NCBI RefSeq assembly: GCF_011927835.1
Contig: NZ_JAATJH010000001.1
Location: 1-64,000, forward strand
Direction: 5' to 3'
DNA length: 64,000 nucleotides
Origin: Neolewinella antarctica
Lineage (GTDB): Bacteria > Bacteroidota > Bacteroidia > Chitinophagales > Saprospiraceae
The translations under genes and the position numbers were made by a program. The notes under the pieces were generated by a model. That model had not been told where the DNA came from. It searched no databases and saw only the letters and a program-made list of their open reading frames with translations. Below, piece after piece: positions 16,685 through 25,850 of this stretch (its first letter is position 1; each line of letters begins with the position of its first letter).

Positions 16685-17770
16685 TTAGCTTAATCGCGCT
16701 GAACGTTGCCGCAGTGACATATCCGCCAAAACTAAAGCCGCCATATTATCCACAATAGCCACCGCCCGCGGTAGTACGCAGGGGTCGTGCCGCCCCTTCC
16801 CGGAAACCGTCACGTCCTCCCCGGCTTCGTTGACGGAGTCCTGGTCGATGATAATGGTTGCGACGGATTTGAAGGCCGCGCGGAAGTAAATGTTTTCCCC
16901 GTTGGAGATGCCACCCTGGATACCGCCACTGCGGTTGGTACGGGTTTTCACGGTGCCGTTCTCGTCGGTGTAGAAAGCATCGTTGTGTTGGCTCCCACGT
17001 AGCGTAACGCCCGCGAAACCGGAGCCGTATTCAAAACCTTTGCAGGCGTTGATGCTCAGGATGGCTTTGCCGAGTTCGGCGTGCAGCTTATCGAAAACGG
17101 GTTCGCCCCAGCCGGCGGGGACACCTTTGATGACACAGGTGACGAGGCCGCCGATCGTATCACCGTCCTTGCGGACGGACAGAATCTCTTTTTCCATCAA
17201 CGCCGCCGTTTCCGGATCGGGGCAGCGGACGGGGTTGGACTCGATGAGACTCAAGTCAAGCTCTTCGTGCGTTTTTCCGACGGCGATGCTACCGACTTGG
17301 CTCACGTACGTTTTGATGTCGACGCCGAGCGTGCGTAGGTAGAGTTGAGCGACGGCACCGGCGGCAACGCGGGCGGCCGTTTCGCGGGCGCTGGACCGGC
17401 CGCCGCCCCGGTAATCGCGCATGCCGTACTTGGCGTGGAAGGTATAATCAGCGTGGCTTGGGCGGAATTTATCGAAGATGTGTCCGTAATCGCGGCTCCG
17501 CTGGTCCTTGTTGTAAATGACCATGCCGATGGGCGTGCCGGTTGTCTTTCCTTCGAATACGCCGGAGAGCACCTGGACGCCGTCTTCTTCTTTGCGCTGG
17601 GTGACGATCTTACTCTGCCCGGGTTTGCGCCGTGCCAATTCGCCCTGAATGAATTCTTCGTCGAAGTCGATGCCAGCGGGGCAGCCGTCGATGATGACTC
17701 CGAGGCCAACGCCGTGGGATTCGCCGAAGGTGGTAATTTTGAAAGCGGTTCCGTAGGTGCTGCCGGCCAT
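16685..17770 (-). CDS. aroC: Chorismate synthase
   Basis: Chorismate synthase converts 5-enolpyruvylshikimate 3-phosphate to chorismate, the last step of the shikimate pathway, using reduced FMN. The 361-residue protein has the family signatures [20 protein letters not shown] near the N-terminus, [20 protein letters not shown] in the middle and [20 protein letters not shown] toward the C-terminus. Normal length. Its start is preceded on the minus strand by a TACCTTCG box (17795-17802) and then a heptamer array. Chorismate also feeds the pabB-pabC pair at 48-50 kb. Confidence 0.96.
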   Translation of the reverse strand: MAGSTYGTAFKITTFGESHGVGLGVIIDGCPAGIDFDEEFIQGELARRKPGQSKIVTQRKEEDGVQVLSGVFEGKTTGTPIGMVIYNKDQRSRDYGHIFDKFRPSHADYTFHAKYGMRDYRGGGRSSARETAARVAAGAVAQLYLRTLGVDIKTYVSQVGSIAVGKTHEELDLSLIESNPVRCPDPETAALMEKEILSVRKDGDTIGGLVTCVIKGVPAGWGEPVFDKLHAELGKAILSINACKGFEYGSGFAGVTLRGSQHNDAFYTDENGTVKTRTNRSGGIQGGISNGENIYFRAAFKSVATIIIDQDSVNEAGEDVTVSGKGRHDPCVLPRAVAIVDNMAALVLADMSLRQRSARLS

Positions 17771-17802
17771 GGGGTGGGGGAGTTGGGTGGGCGGCGAAGG
17801 TA

Positions 17803-17932
<130 letters not shown>

Positions 17933-17934
<2 letters not shown>

Positions 17935-18343
17935 AAACCAAATCCCCCTCCAGGTAAACCGCCCGCTCGGCCTTGCGTGCCTCACCGTACCAACATTGGC
18001 GATCATAATCAGCGCGTAATGGTGTGTTTTGCTCATTACTGCGAATAACTACGGTTGTAATGGTCTTCGAGCCGTGGCCGGATTCGTTGTGGATATAATC
18101 TCCGTTTTTGACGATGTCGACGGCCACGCCGTACCATTTACGGAAGCTCGTGTGGAAATTGACTTCGTACAAGTCCACCCGGCCGGTGTCGTCGTTGCGC
18201 ACTCGAAACCGGTGCGCCCCGGTGAACCAATTAAATTCACGACATACCCGGGTGCCGTTAAAGTACACCGTTTCGACGCCCGTCAAAAAGTTGTTGCGGA
18301 CTTCAATGAGGTTGTTTTCGTGTTGGAGGGTTACTAGTTTCAT
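17933..18343 (-). CDS. Hypothetical protein
   Basis: From the ATG at 18343 this encodes 136 residues with no signal peptide and no recognised domain. It is rich in aromatic and charged residues (for example EFNWFTGAHRFRVRND and NFHTSFRKWYGVAVDIV), suggesting a small beta-rich cytoplasmic protein. A longer frame to 18409 would translate the 17-mer motif, which lies 48 nt upstream (18392-18408, pointing into the gene), so the shorter start is preferred. Upstream of aroC on the same strand but separated by array B. Confidence 0.55.
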
Positions 18344-18391
18344 GGGGTAATTAATTAAGCTGGCGAATAATTGAGTACCACAAATAAAGGG

Positions 18392-18408
18392 GCGCGGCCG
18401 CGGGTGCA
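18392..18408 (-). repeat. Dispersed 17-mer, copy upstream of the 17933-18343 gene
   Basis: Reads TGCACCCGCGGCCGCGC on the minus strand, directly after a TTTG-like promoter end (CTTTGCACC), 48 nt before the start it points to. Confidence 0.7.
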
Positions 18409-18594
18409 AAGATGTTGATCGATGAGCCAGCGAAACAACTCGACGAACGCCCGGGCGTGACCCGAAAAACTTTGCTTCTTATTGGATTTACCCGGCACCC
18501 GCGTCCTCGCCCTAATCAGAAAGGAGGTTGATGGGGGGACGAGATTTGAAAAACGTTTGACCGAAAGCCTTACCTTTCGCACGGGGAAGCATTC

Positions 18595-18602
18595 TACCTT
18601 TG
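18595..18602 (+). promoter_or_regulatory. Bacteroidota -7 box (TACCTTTG) for the ccmD-gdhA pair
   Basis: TACCTTTG matches TAnnTTTG exactly and lies 25 nt before the ATG at 18628. A second similar box, TACCTTTC, is at 18571-18578. No clear TTG at the ideal upstream distance. Confidence 0.55.
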
Positions 18603-18627
18603 CCACCCTAACCAAAACGCCCGGCAC

Positions 18628-18846
18628 ATGCCACGCCTGACTACCGCATTGCTACTTACTTTTTGCTCGCTTAGCGCCTTTGCGCAATCCGCGGCCGAAC
18701 CACCCGCCGACTTCTTGCGCAGTATCAATAAATTGTACGTAGTCGTGGCCGTCATCGTCGTCGTGTTCCTGGGTATTGTATTTTATCTGTGGTCGCTCGA
18801 CCGCAAACTTTCCGTTTTAGAAGACCAAATTAATGATCATGCCTAA
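18628..18846 (+). CDS. CcmD-family-like small membrane protein
   Basis: 72 residues: a cleavable signal peptide (ending SLSAFAQ), a short periplasmic linker, one membrane helix (LYVVVAVIVVVFLGIVFYLW) and a charged tail with LDRKLSVLEDQI. This layout matches the small CcmD-family proteins of Bacteroidota, related to the haem-exporter accessory subunit, although no other cytochrome c maturation gene is in view. Its stop overlaps the glutamate dehydrogenase start by several nucleotides, so the two are translationally coupled. Exact role uncertain. Confidence 0.7.
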   Translation: MPRLTTALLLTFCSLSAFAQSAAEPPADFLRSINKLYVVVAVIVVVFLGIVFYLWSLDRKLSVLEDQINDHA

Positions 18847-20260
18847 AGAAGTTTCGTTTTTAGATAGCGTCAACCGCTATTTCGACATGGCCGCGCCCCA
18901 CACCGGGCTCGACGCCGGTTTGTTGACCCAAATCAAGATCTGTAACAGCGTTTATCAGGTCCATTTCCCCGTCAAAATAAACGGCGAGGTGAAGGTGATT
19001 GAAGCCTACCGGGCGCAACACTCCCACCACCGTAGCCCGACCAAGGGCGGTATTCGGTACTCCAACCACGTCAGTCAGGACGAAGTCGTCGCGCTCGCTA
19101 CGCTGATGTCCTACAAGTGTGCCATCGTCGACGTTCCCTTCGGTGGCGCGAAGGGTGGCGTTAAGATCAACCCCTGGGAGTACAGTGAAAAAGACCTCGA
19201 AAACATCACCCGCCGCTACACGACCGAGCTCATCAAGCGCAAGTTCATCGGCCCGGCCGTCGACGTGCCCGCGCCCGACTACGGAACCGGCCCCCGCGAA
19301 ATGGCCTGGATCTACGATACTTACCGCGCCTTCCACCCGGACGACATCAACGCCGCCGGTTGCGTAACGGGCAAGCCCGTCAACCAGAACGGTGTCCGTG
19401 GACGTACCGAAGCCACCGGCCGCGGAGTTTTCTACGGCATCCGCGAAGCTTGTAACCAGCCCGATCTGATGGAGAAACTGGGGCTCACCATGGGCATCGA
19501 GGGTAAAACGATGGTCATTCAGGGCCTCGGTAACGTAGGTTCCCACACGGCGACCATCAGCCAGGACGAAGGTGGCGTCAAAATCATCGGCGTCAGTGAA
19601 GTTGAAGGTGCGATCTACAATAAAGAGGGCATCGACATTCACGCCCTGCTCCGCCACCGCGAGCACCACGGAAGCATCCTCAGTTTCCCCGGCGTGCAGA
19701 TATACGGTAAGGAGAAGCGCCGCGCCGTCATGGAGTTCGAGTGTGACATCCTCGTCCCGGCAGCGCTGGAGAACCAGATCGACGCCGAGAACGCCGGTAG
19801 CGTCAGGGCTAAAATCATCGCCGAAGCCGCCAACGGCCCGGTGACGGCTGACGGAGCAGCTATCCTCGCGGAGCGCGGTGTCGTTGTTATTCCGGATATC
19901 TACCTTAACGCCGGTGGCGTGACGGTGAGTTATTTCGAGTGGCTCAAAAACCTCAGTCACATGCGTTTTGGCCGTTTGCAGAAGCGTTTCGACGAGCGCG
20001 TTTACACGAACATCGTGAAGCAGATCGAGGACACCACCGGCAAGAAGATTAGCCAGCGGGATAAGGATATGATCACCCACGGTGCCGACGAAATCGACTT
20101 GATCCGTTCCGGCCTCGAAGAAACGATGATCACCGGCTTCCAGGGTGTGTACGCGATGTACACGAACAACGACGGTATCAAAGACCTACGGACGGCTGCT
20201 TTCGCCCTGGCGATCAGCAAAATATCGAGCGACTACATTGCCCTCGGAATTTGGCCATAG
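18839..20260 (+). CDS. Glu/Leu/Phe/Val dehydrogenase, glutamate dehydrogenase type
   Basis: 473 residues from the ATG at 18839 (18833 is an in-frame alternative). It should oxidatively deaminate glutamate to 2-oxoglutarate with NAD(P), or the reverse. Landmarks: HHRSPTKGGIRYSNHVSQDE and VDVPFGGAKGGVKINPWEYS (substrate site with catalytic Lys), VDVPAPDYGTGPREMAW, and VIQGLGNVGSHTATI (Rossmann loop). The C-terminal part, from FGRLQKRFDERVYTNIV to GADEIDLIRSGLEETMI and DLRTAAFALAISKI, resembles animal-type GDH with a short antenna-like segment rather than the usual shorter bacterial form. Overlaps the CcmD-like gene. The Lrp-type regulator just downstream may control it (inference). Confidence 0.92.
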   Translation: MPKEVSFLDSVNRYFDMAAPHTGLDAGLLTQIKICNSVYQVHFPVKINGEVKVIEAYRAQHSHHRSPTKGGIRYSNHVSQDEVVALATLMSYKCAIVDVPFGGAKGGVKINPWEYSEKDLENITRRYTTELIKRKFIGPAVDVPAPDYGTGPREMAWIYDTYRAFHPDDINAAGCVTGKPVNQNGVRGRTEATGRGVFYGIREACNQPDLMEKLGLTMGIEGKTMVIQGLGNVGSHTATISQDEGGVKIIGVSEVEGAIYNKEGIDIHALLRHREHHGSILSFPGVQIYGKEKRRAVMEFECDILVPAALENQIDAENAGSVRAKIIAEAANGPVTADGAAILAERGVVVIPDIYLNAGGVTVSYFEWLKNLSHMRFGRLQKRFDERVYTNIVKQIEDTTGKKISQRDKDMITHGADEIDLIRSGLEETMITGFQGVYAMYTNNDGIKDLRTAAFALAISKISSDYIALGIWP

Positions 20261-20300
20261 TCCGCCGAACGGAAAATATTATACTTTACTTTCGTAAATT

Positions 20301-20330
20301 TTGAAATAATTGTTGGTGCGGCTATATTTG
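20301..20330 (+). promoter_or_regulatory. Bacteroidota promoter for the Lrp-family gene
   Basis: TTG at 20301-20303 and TATATTTG at 20323-20330, separated by 19 nt, give a textbook Bacteroidota -33/-7 pair. The expected transcription start is about 20 nt before the ATG at 20358. Confidence 0.75.
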
Positions 20331-20357
20331 CCGCTCCAACAATTTTTATTTCCGCCT

Positions 20358-20840
20358 ATGTCAGACAAACTAGATAAGATCGACCTCAACATCCTGCAAA
20401 TCCTGCAGGACAGCAGTAAAATCACCAACCTGGAGCTTTCCAAACGCATTGGCCTCAGCCCCGCCCCCACGCTCGAACGCGTCAAGAAATTGGAGCAAAA
20501 TGAAGTCGTGCAGAGCTACCACGCTCACGTCAACCCGGCCGCGATTGGTCTGATGGTCAAGACGTTCGTCCTCGTGAGCCTCGATTGGCGCAAGGACGCC
20601 GCGCGGGAGAACTTCCTGGAGCAGGTCAACAACATCGACGAGATCACGGAGTGCTACATCATCACCGGCGAGGCGGATTTCTTAATCAAGATCGTCTGTA
20701 AAGATATTCCTACCTACGAGCGCCTGCTGTTCAAGACGCTGCAGCAGATCGATGAGATCGAGCGACTCAAAACTTTGATGACTTTGAGCACGGTCAAAAA
20801 TTCGAAAAGGCTCCCTTACGATTACGAAGCGGAGGTGTAG
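20358..20840 (+). CDS. Lrp/AsnC-family transcriptional regulator
   Basis: 160 residues: an N-terminal helix-turn-helix (KIDLNILQILQDSSKITNLE then LSKRIGLSPAPTLERVKKLE) and a C-terminal RAM/AsnC effector domain (TECYIITGEADFLIKIVCKD). These proteins bind DNA as dimers and octamers and usually sense amino acids. The ATG at 20358 fits the promoter at 20301-20330; an earlier in-frame start at 20310 would be upstream of the predicted transcription start. Immediately follows glutamate dehydrogenase on the same strand, suggesting nitrogen control (inference). Confidence 0.93.
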   Translation: MSDKLDKIDLNILQILQDSSKITNLELSKRIGLSPAPTLERVKKLEQNEVVQSYHAHVNPAAIGLMVKTFVLVSLDWRKDAARENFLEQVNNIDEITECYIITGEADFLIKIVCKDIPTYERLLFKTLQQIDEIERLKTLMTLSTVKNSKRLPYDYEAEV

Positions 20841-20955
20841 TTCGACTGCGGTGCCAGTACGTAATTTTGTCCTAAGTTCGTCGCGAAAACACGGATAATT
20901 GGATTGGGCTAGTCGGTACTCAAGCACGGATTAGAACCATGCTTAACCATAAAGT

Positions 20956-22089
20956 ATGCAGGAGTTCGACATCATCGTGATCGGGGCCGGCCCCGGCGGC
21001 AGCACTTTCGTTCGTGCGCTGCGGGACAGTTCGTTGCGGATCGCGCTCATCGATAAGGATGAATTTCCCCGCGACAAAATCTGCGGGGATGCCATCCCCG
21101 GGACGGCCGTTAGTGTCGGTCGCCGCCTCGATCCTGACTTTTGGCGTGGCTTACCCAGCTTGAATCGAATTAACGGTATTACCGTACAATCTCCCTCCGG
21201 AATATCCGCCGGTGCTAGTTACGTCACGGAAGGCTACACCTGTACCCGGCTAAACTTTGATGATTACCTCGTTAAGGCCGCCCTGACCAATCCCCGGCTC
21301 ACCACTTTCTTTGGTACGCGCGTCAAGAAGATTTTGTGGGAGAAAGGCCAAACGACCGTCGAACTACCGGGAGGGGCCACCCTGACCGCACCGATGGTCG
21401 TTGGCGCGGACGGCGCTCATTCCGTCGTGGCCCGGGCCTGTACGGAGACGAGTATGGATCGCGGTCACCACGCTGCCGCCGTTCGTGCTTACTACCGGGG
21501 TGTCTCCGGCCTGGACGAAGATCGATTAGCGGCGTACTTACTCACGGACTTCCTACCCGGTTACTTCTGGATTTTCCCCCTCGGTGGTGATTTGTATAAC
21601 GTTGGTTTCGGTATGCTTTCCCGCCACGTATCGGAGAGCAAAATCGACTTACGCACGGCCCTTGATCGTATCGTGCGCGAATCACCCCTCGCCGCGACTC
21701 ATTTTGCCGGAGCGGAGCAAGTTTCGAAAAACGAAGGTTTTGGTTTGCCCCTTGGCTCGCGCGTCGTGCCCCGTTCGGGGCATGGCTTCGTATTATTAGG
21801 GGACGCTGCCGGGCTAGTGGACCCCGCCTCGGGCGAGGGAATCGGCAACGCAATGATCAGTGCGGAAATAGCTGCGGATGTTGTGCGCTCTGGATTCCAG
21901 GAGAGTCGTCTCGACGCGGCATTTCTGAAGGAATACGATCGAAGAGTACAGAAAAGGTTAGGTCTTGGCTTCAAACTAAAATACTGGGGCCAACTGTTAA
22001 CCGCCGACCGGCCGTGGTTACTGGATGGTGCGATTAAACTTGTCGCCAAAAACAAACTTGCCCTTTGGGCCATAACCAAGCTGGTGTAG
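20956..22089 (+). CDS. Geranylgeranyl-reductase-family FAD-dependent oxidoreductase
   Basis: 377 residues. N-terminal FAD motif DIIVIGAGPGGSTFVRALRD, family motif DKDEFPRDKICGDAIPGTAV, then VGADGAHSVVARA and the FAD-ribityl motif FVLLGDAAGLVDPASGEGIG. This family reduces prenyl double bonds or acts in related lipid, quinone or pigment pathways; the substrate here is unknown. A basic C-terminus may sit at the membrane surface. The gene is 48 nt upstream of the N-carbamoylputrescine amidase start on the same strand. Confidence 0.85.
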   Translation: MQEFDIIVIGAGPGGSTFVRALRDSSLRIALIDKDEFPRDKICGDAIPGTAVSVGRRLDPDFWRGLPSLNRINGITVQSPSGISAGASYVTEGYTCTRLNFDDYLVKAALTNPRLTTFFGTRVKKILWEKGQTTVELPGGATLTAPMVVGADGAHSVVARACTETSMDRGHHAAAVRAYYRGVSGLDEDRLAAYLLTDFLPGYFWIFPLGGDLYNVGFGMLSRHVSESKIDLRTALDRIVRESPLAATHFAGAEQVSKNEGFGLPLGSRVVPRSGHGFVLLGDAAGLVDPASGEGIGNAMISAEIAADVVRSGFQESRLDAAFLKEYDRRVQKRLGLGFKLKYWGQLLTADRPWLLDGAIKLVAKNKLALWAITKLV

Positions 22090-22137
22090 TTGACCTCAGC
22101 TCGTAGGGGGTTAGATCATTATAAAAGACAATTAGTA

Positions 22138-23013
22138 ATGAAAGTAGGAATCGTCCAGCAGGCAAACGGTGCGGACCGCCAAACTAACTTAGAGCATAGT
22201 GCGGGCGCGGCGCGCAGGTGCAAGGACTTGGGGGCGGAACTAGTCGTCCTGCAAGAGCTCCACACCGGTCTCTACTTCTGCCAAACGGAGAACGTCGACG
22301 TATTCGACCAAGCGGAAACCATCCCCGGTCCGAGCACCGATTTTTTCGGCAATCTGGCAAAGGAATTGGACGTAGTTATTGTTATCTCCCTCTTCGAGCA
22401 CCGCGCGCCCGGGCTTAGCCACAATACGGCCGTCGTGATGGAGCGCGATGGTACCATCGCCGGGAAGTACCGAAAAATGCACATCCCCGACGACCCGGCT
22501 TACTACGAGAAATTCTACTTCACCCCGGGCGATCTTGGATTCCAACCCATCCAAACAAGCATCGGCAAACTTGGCGTCCTCGTCTGTTGGGACCAGTGGT
22601 ACCCCGAAGCCGCCCGCCTCATGGCCCTGGCCGGTGCCGAAGTCCTCATTTACCCGACCGCCATCGGCTACGAACTGACCGACGATGCCCCCGAGCGCGG
22701 CCGTCAGCGCGACGCCTGGATCATCAGCCAGCGCGGGCACGCCGTGGCCAATGGCTTACCAGTCATCTCGGTAAACCGGACCGGTTTCGAAAAAGACCCG
22801 AGTGGCGTTACGGATGGGATTCAGTTCTGGGGTTCGAGCTTCGTCTGTGGCCCGCAGGGAGAATTTCTTTACCAAGCTGGTGAAGATGAAATTACGGAAG
22901 CAGTCGTCGAAATCGATAAGAAACGAACGGCGGACGTGCGCCGTATTTGGCCGTTTTTTCGGGACCGGCGGATTGATGCTTACGGGCAGCTTACTAGGCG
23001 GTACATTGATTGA
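22138..23013 (+). CDS. aguB: N-carbamoylputrescine amidase
   Basis: A 291-residue nitrilase-superfamily enzyme expected to hydrolyse N-carbamoylputrescine to putrescine, CO2 and ammonia in agmatine-to-putrescine polyamine synthesis. The catalytic triad is visible: Glu in VVLQELHTGLYFCQ, Lys in GKYRKMHIPDDPAYYEKFYF, and Cys in LVCWDQWYPEAARLMALAGA. GRQRDAWIISQRGHAVANGL is also family-typical. The ATG at 22138 is preferred over the frame opening at 22090. No agmatine deiminase is in view. A large structured intergenic element follows its stop. Confidence 0.9.
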   Translation: MKVGIVQQANGADRQTNLEHSAGAARRCKDLGAELVVLQELHTGLYFCQTENVDVFDQAETIPGPSTDFFGNLAKELDVVIVISLFEHRAPGLSHNTAVVMERDGTIAGKYRKMHIPDDPAYYEKFYFTPGDLGFQPIQTSIGKLGVLVCWDQWYPEAARLMALAGAEVLIYPTAIGYELTDDAPERGRQRDAWIISQRGHAVANGLPVISVNRTGFEKDPSGVTDGIQFWGSSFVCGPQGEFLYQAGEDEITEAVVEIDKKRTADVRRIWPFFRDRRIDAYGQLTRRYID

Positions 23014-23020
23014 CCCGTTA

Positions 23021-23186
23021 TTTTACACCTCTGATGAACTTTCAGAAATTCTCGCTTCGCTGAGAATTCTGAAAGATGCATTCGAGGAGAAAATGAAGTC
23101 TAGCCTAGCTGTTTTCTCCTCAGATGTATTTTTTGGTGGGACGTAGCGTAGCGAAGTCCCACCAAAAGTTCATCGGAGGTGTAAAA
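23021..23186. other. Cloverleaf-like nested inverted-repeat element
   Basis: A 22 bp outer stem (23021-23042 with 23165-23186, one mismatch) encloses three hairpins: 23041-23053/23062-23073 (one bulge), 23084-23093/23112-23121 and 23131-23142/23156-23167. The second hairpin can extend outward with G-U pairs. It lies between convergent genes. The element could be a multi-branched RNA, a composite terminator or a miniature mobile element. Confidence 0.7.
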
Positions 23187-23212
23187 CAGCGGTTACGAAT
23201 TAATAGGAATAA

Positions 23213-23301
23213 AGAGTATAGAGAAAAGTGAAAGGACGATGAAGCATCGAGATATTACCTCACTCCAACGTCCTTATTCTTACTTCTTTCCTCTATACTC
23301 T
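23213..23301. repeat. Second intergenic inverted repeat before the ALDH stop
   Basis: AGAGTATAGAG at 23213-23223 pairs perfectly with 23291-23301, and AAGGACG near 23232-23238 with CGTCCTT at 23269-23275. The 3' arm ends 4 nt from the ALDH stop, so it may be that gene's transcription end. Confidence 0.55.
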
Positions 23302-23304
23302 CCC

Positions 23305-24834
23305 TTAAAGATCAAACGTAATTCCCTGCGCCAAAGGCAACTCCGTAGAATAATTAATCGTATTCGTCTGCCGGCGCATGTAAGCTTTCCAGCTATCCGA
23401 GCCGGATTCGCGTCCGCCGCCCGTTTCTTTTTCACCGCCGAATGCACCGCCGATTTCGGCACCGGAAGTTCCGATGTTGACGTTCGCGATACCGCAATCG
23501 GAGCCGGCCGTGCTCAGGAAGAGCTCACTTTCACGCATGCTTGTCGTCATGATGGCGGAGCTCAACCCCTGGGGGACGTTGTTTTGAATCTCGATTGCTT
23601 CCTCTAATGTGGAGTAAGGCATGATGTAGAGAATGGGTGCGAAGGTCTCGTGGAGCGGCATTTTGCTCTCCTTGGTGACTTCGAAAAAGGCAGGCTTCAC
23701 GTAGCAACCACTGACGTAGTTGTCTCCCTCCAGCACGCCACCTTCGACGATGGTCTTCCCTCCTTCCGCTTTGATTTTTTCAATCGCTGATTGGTACGTA
23801 GCAACGGAATCCTTATCGATGAGCGGACCAACGTGGTTGTTCTTGTCGAGCGGGTCACCAATGCGGAGTTGACCGTAGGCGGCTTTCAATTTGTCGCGTA
23901 CTTCGGCGTAACGGGATTCGTGCACGATCAGGCGACGGGTGGAGGTACAGCGTTGACCACAGGTGCCGACGGCTCCGAAGAGGGCACCGGTGAGGACGAG
24001 GTTCATGTCGGCTGTTTCGGTGATGATCATGGCGTTGTTGCCGCCGAGTTCTAGTAAAGAGTTGCCGAGGCGGGCACCGACGGTTTTGGCGACGATTTTA
24101 CCCATCCGGGTAGAGCCGGTGGCGGAGATCAGTGGTACGCGCTTGTCCTCCGTCATCCATTCGCCGACTTGGTAATTGCCGTTGATGAGGCTGGAGATGC
24201 CTTCGGGAAGGTCGTTGGCAGCTGCTACCTGCGCCCAAATATTTTGGCAAGCAACACCACACATCGGTGTCTTTTCGGAAGGCTTCCAAACCGTTACGTC
24301 GCCGCAAACGATGGCGATCATGCTGTTCCAACTCCACACCGCAACGGGGAAGTTGAAGGCGGAAATAATGCCGACGATACCCATTGGGTGCCACTGTTCG
24401 TACATTCGGTGCAGCGGGCGTTCGGAGTGCATCGTGAGTCCGTAGAGCTGGCGGCTCAGGCCGACGGCGAAATCACAAATATCGATCATCTCTTGTACCT
24501 CACCGAGGCCTTCCGTCAGGCTTTTGCCCATCTCGTAGCTGACGAGTTGGCCAAGCGCGTCTTTGTGCTTGCGTAGCGCTTCGCCGTATTGCCGAACGAT
24601 CTCGCCGCGCTGGGGGGCGGGCACGGTGCGCCAGTGTTTGAAGGCTACCTGTGCCTGGGCGATCACGGCATCGTACTGCTCGCGCGTCGTTTCGCTGACG
24701 CGGCCGATTTCTCTGCCGTCGACGGGGCTGAAAGAAACGATGTGTTTGGCTTCGTTGTGGTGCCCTTGCTGGCCCGTGCTGGTGCCGGAGTTGTCTTCGT
24801 GGAGGCCGAGTTCTTTGAGGAAATCTTTGTTCAT
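23305..24834 (-). CDS. ALDH7-type aldehyde dehydrogenase (aminoadipate-semialdehyde dehydrogenase-like)
   Basis: A 509-residue NAD(P)-dependent aldehyde dehydrogenase. SAFNFPVAVWSWNSMIAIVC, WKPSEKTPMCGVACQ, ISATGSTRMGKIVA, LLELGGNNAMIITETADMN (catalytic Glu) and GAVGTCGQRCTSTRRLIVHE (catalytic Cys in GQRC) are all present and have the ALDH7 (antiquitin/AmaB) form. The likely substrate is alpha-aminoadipate semialdehyde in lysine degradation, though related aldehydes are possible. A copy of the 17-mer points toward the start from 24942-24958. Convergent with aguB. Confidence 0.87.
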   Translation of the reverse strand: MNKDFLKELGLHEDNSGTSTGQQGHHNEAKHIVSFSPVDGREIGRVSETTREQYDAVIAQAQVAFKHWRTVPAPQRGEIVRQYGEALRKHKDALGQLVSYEMGKSLTEGLGEVQEMIDICDFAVGLSRQLYGLTMHSERPLHRMYEQWHPMGIVGIISAFNFPVAVWSWNSMIAIVCGDVTVWKPSEKTPMCGVACQNIWAQVAAANDLPEGISSLINGNYQVGEWMTEDKRVPLISATGSTRMGKIVAKTVGARLGNSLLELGGNNAMIITETADMNLVLTGALFGAVGTCGQRCTSTRRLIVHESRYAEVRDKLKAAYGQLRIGDPLDKNNHVGPLIDKDSVATYQSAIEKIKAEGGKTIVEGGVLEGDNYVSGCYVKPAFFEVTKESKMPLHETFAPILYIMPYSTLEEAIEIQNNVPQGLSSAIMTTSMRESELFLSTAGSDCGIANVNIGTSGAEIGGAFGGEKETGGGRESGSDSWKAYMRRQTNTINYSTELPLAQGITFDL

Positions 24835-24941
24835 GATCTTGTTATGTGTTGGTTGGGTGGCGCGAAGTTACGTTTTTTCGGGGTGCACTACCGTACCGCA
24901 ATGCCTGAGGATGAAAGTCGCAGGGTTGCTCGGGATTTGGG

Positions 24942-24958
24942 GCGCGGTCGCAGGTGCA
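24942..24958 (-). repeat. Dispersed 17-mer, copy upstream of the ALDH gene
   Basis: Reads TGCACCTGCGACCGCGC on the minus strand after an AACTTTG promoter-like end, 107 nt before the ALDH start and in the same direction. Confidence 0.7.
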
Positions 24959-25014
24959 AAGTTGATCGGACGGCAGCACAACCGACGAAAGTGAAAATTC
25001 GTTAACTTTAAACT

Positions 25015-25626
25015 ATGACAGCAACGCCAACGCAAGATGTCGTCTATCAGGAGATAGACTTTGGGGCCAGCGGCCGGACCACTTTCCGTTATACGCTGGA
25101 TCGCTATAATGCGGCCATTGAGGCGGGGATTTTGACGGAAGAGGATAGTGTCGAACTGATTTTTGGATACCTAATTGAAGCTATGCCCATCGGACAAAGA
25201 CACGAAGATTGTATCGATGACTTGATTGATCTTTTTAACCCCCTCTATCGGAAAACGCACCGGTGCCGGGCTCAGAATTCAATAAACCTGCTGAATAACT
25301 CCGCGCCGGAGCCAGATTTTGCGCTGGTAAGTCGACAACGGTACAGCGCTCATCCTGGGAAACCTCTTGCTGATGATGTGGATCTCTTAATCGAAGTATC
25401 CGACAGTACGCTAAACTTCGACCGAACGACGAAGGCGAGACTATACGCCTTAGCCGGAATCAAAGAATACTGGATCGTCAACCTTCAACAGGATAGGGTA
25501 GAGGTCTATCTGGAGCCGGACGTCGCCGCGGGTGTCCACAGCGACGTAAGAAGGTATGCGTTGGGGGATACATTCAAAAGTCCTTTCTGCGGAGAAATGC
25601 AAGTGAGTAAGCTGATTCCAGGTTGA
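25015..25626 (+). CDS. Uma2/DUF820-family protein
   Basis: 203 residues with the PD-(D/E)xK-like fold of the Uma2 (DUF820) family: early VELIFGYLIEAMPIGQRHED, then NSAPEPDFALVSRQRY, LLIEVSDSTLNFDRTTKARL and AGIKEYWIVNLQQDRVEVYL. The Asp in PEPDF, Glu in LIEVS and Lys in TKARL match the predicted nuclease site. Members are common and often in many copies in cyanobacteria and Bacteroidota; a nuclease role is inferred, not shown. Stand-alone, divergent from ALDH. Confidence 0.85.
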   Translation: MTATPTQDVVYQEIDFGASGRTTFRYTLDRYNAAIEAGILTEEDSVELIFGYLIEAMPIGQRHEDCIDDLIDLFNPLYRKTHRCRAQNSINLLNNSAPEPDFALVSRQRYSAHPGKPLADDVDLLIEVSDSTLNFDRTTKARLYALAGIKEYWIVNLQQDRVEVYLEPDVAAGVHSDVRRYALGDTFKSPFCGEMQVSKLIPG

Positions 25627-25743
25627 AATTCCTCTGTCAGCTAAGTAGATATTTCGAATGGTAGATAGTGTGACCAGTAGGTGATTTAACGATCGGAAGT
25701 TTTGCCCGTGGCTTTATCAAATCAACCCCACCAAATAAAATTG

Positions 25744-25751
25744 TACCTTTG
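25744..25751 (+). promoter_or_regulatory. -7 box (TACCTTTG) for the DEAD-box helicase leader
   Basis: Exact TAnnTTTG match. Transcription from about 25758 would give a leader of roughly 155 nt before the ATG at 25915. Confidence 0.6.
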
Positions 25752-25850
25752 CGTCAAATTTCAGGGCCTCCCCGGTTTACGTTGACGTATCTTATAGCTA
25801 ACTACGTCCCCCGATAGCAAAGTGGTAAACCATGCGCCCGTTCCACAAAT

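Noticed and set aside
18860-20080. Long minus-strand open frame across glutamate dehydrogenase
   Set aside because: Antisense shadow of a highly conserved gene with skewed codon use; its protein has no recognisable motif.
23239-23607. 122-codon plus-strand frame
   Set aside because: Overlaps the intergenic inverted repeat and the ALDH gene antisense; no protein-like features.
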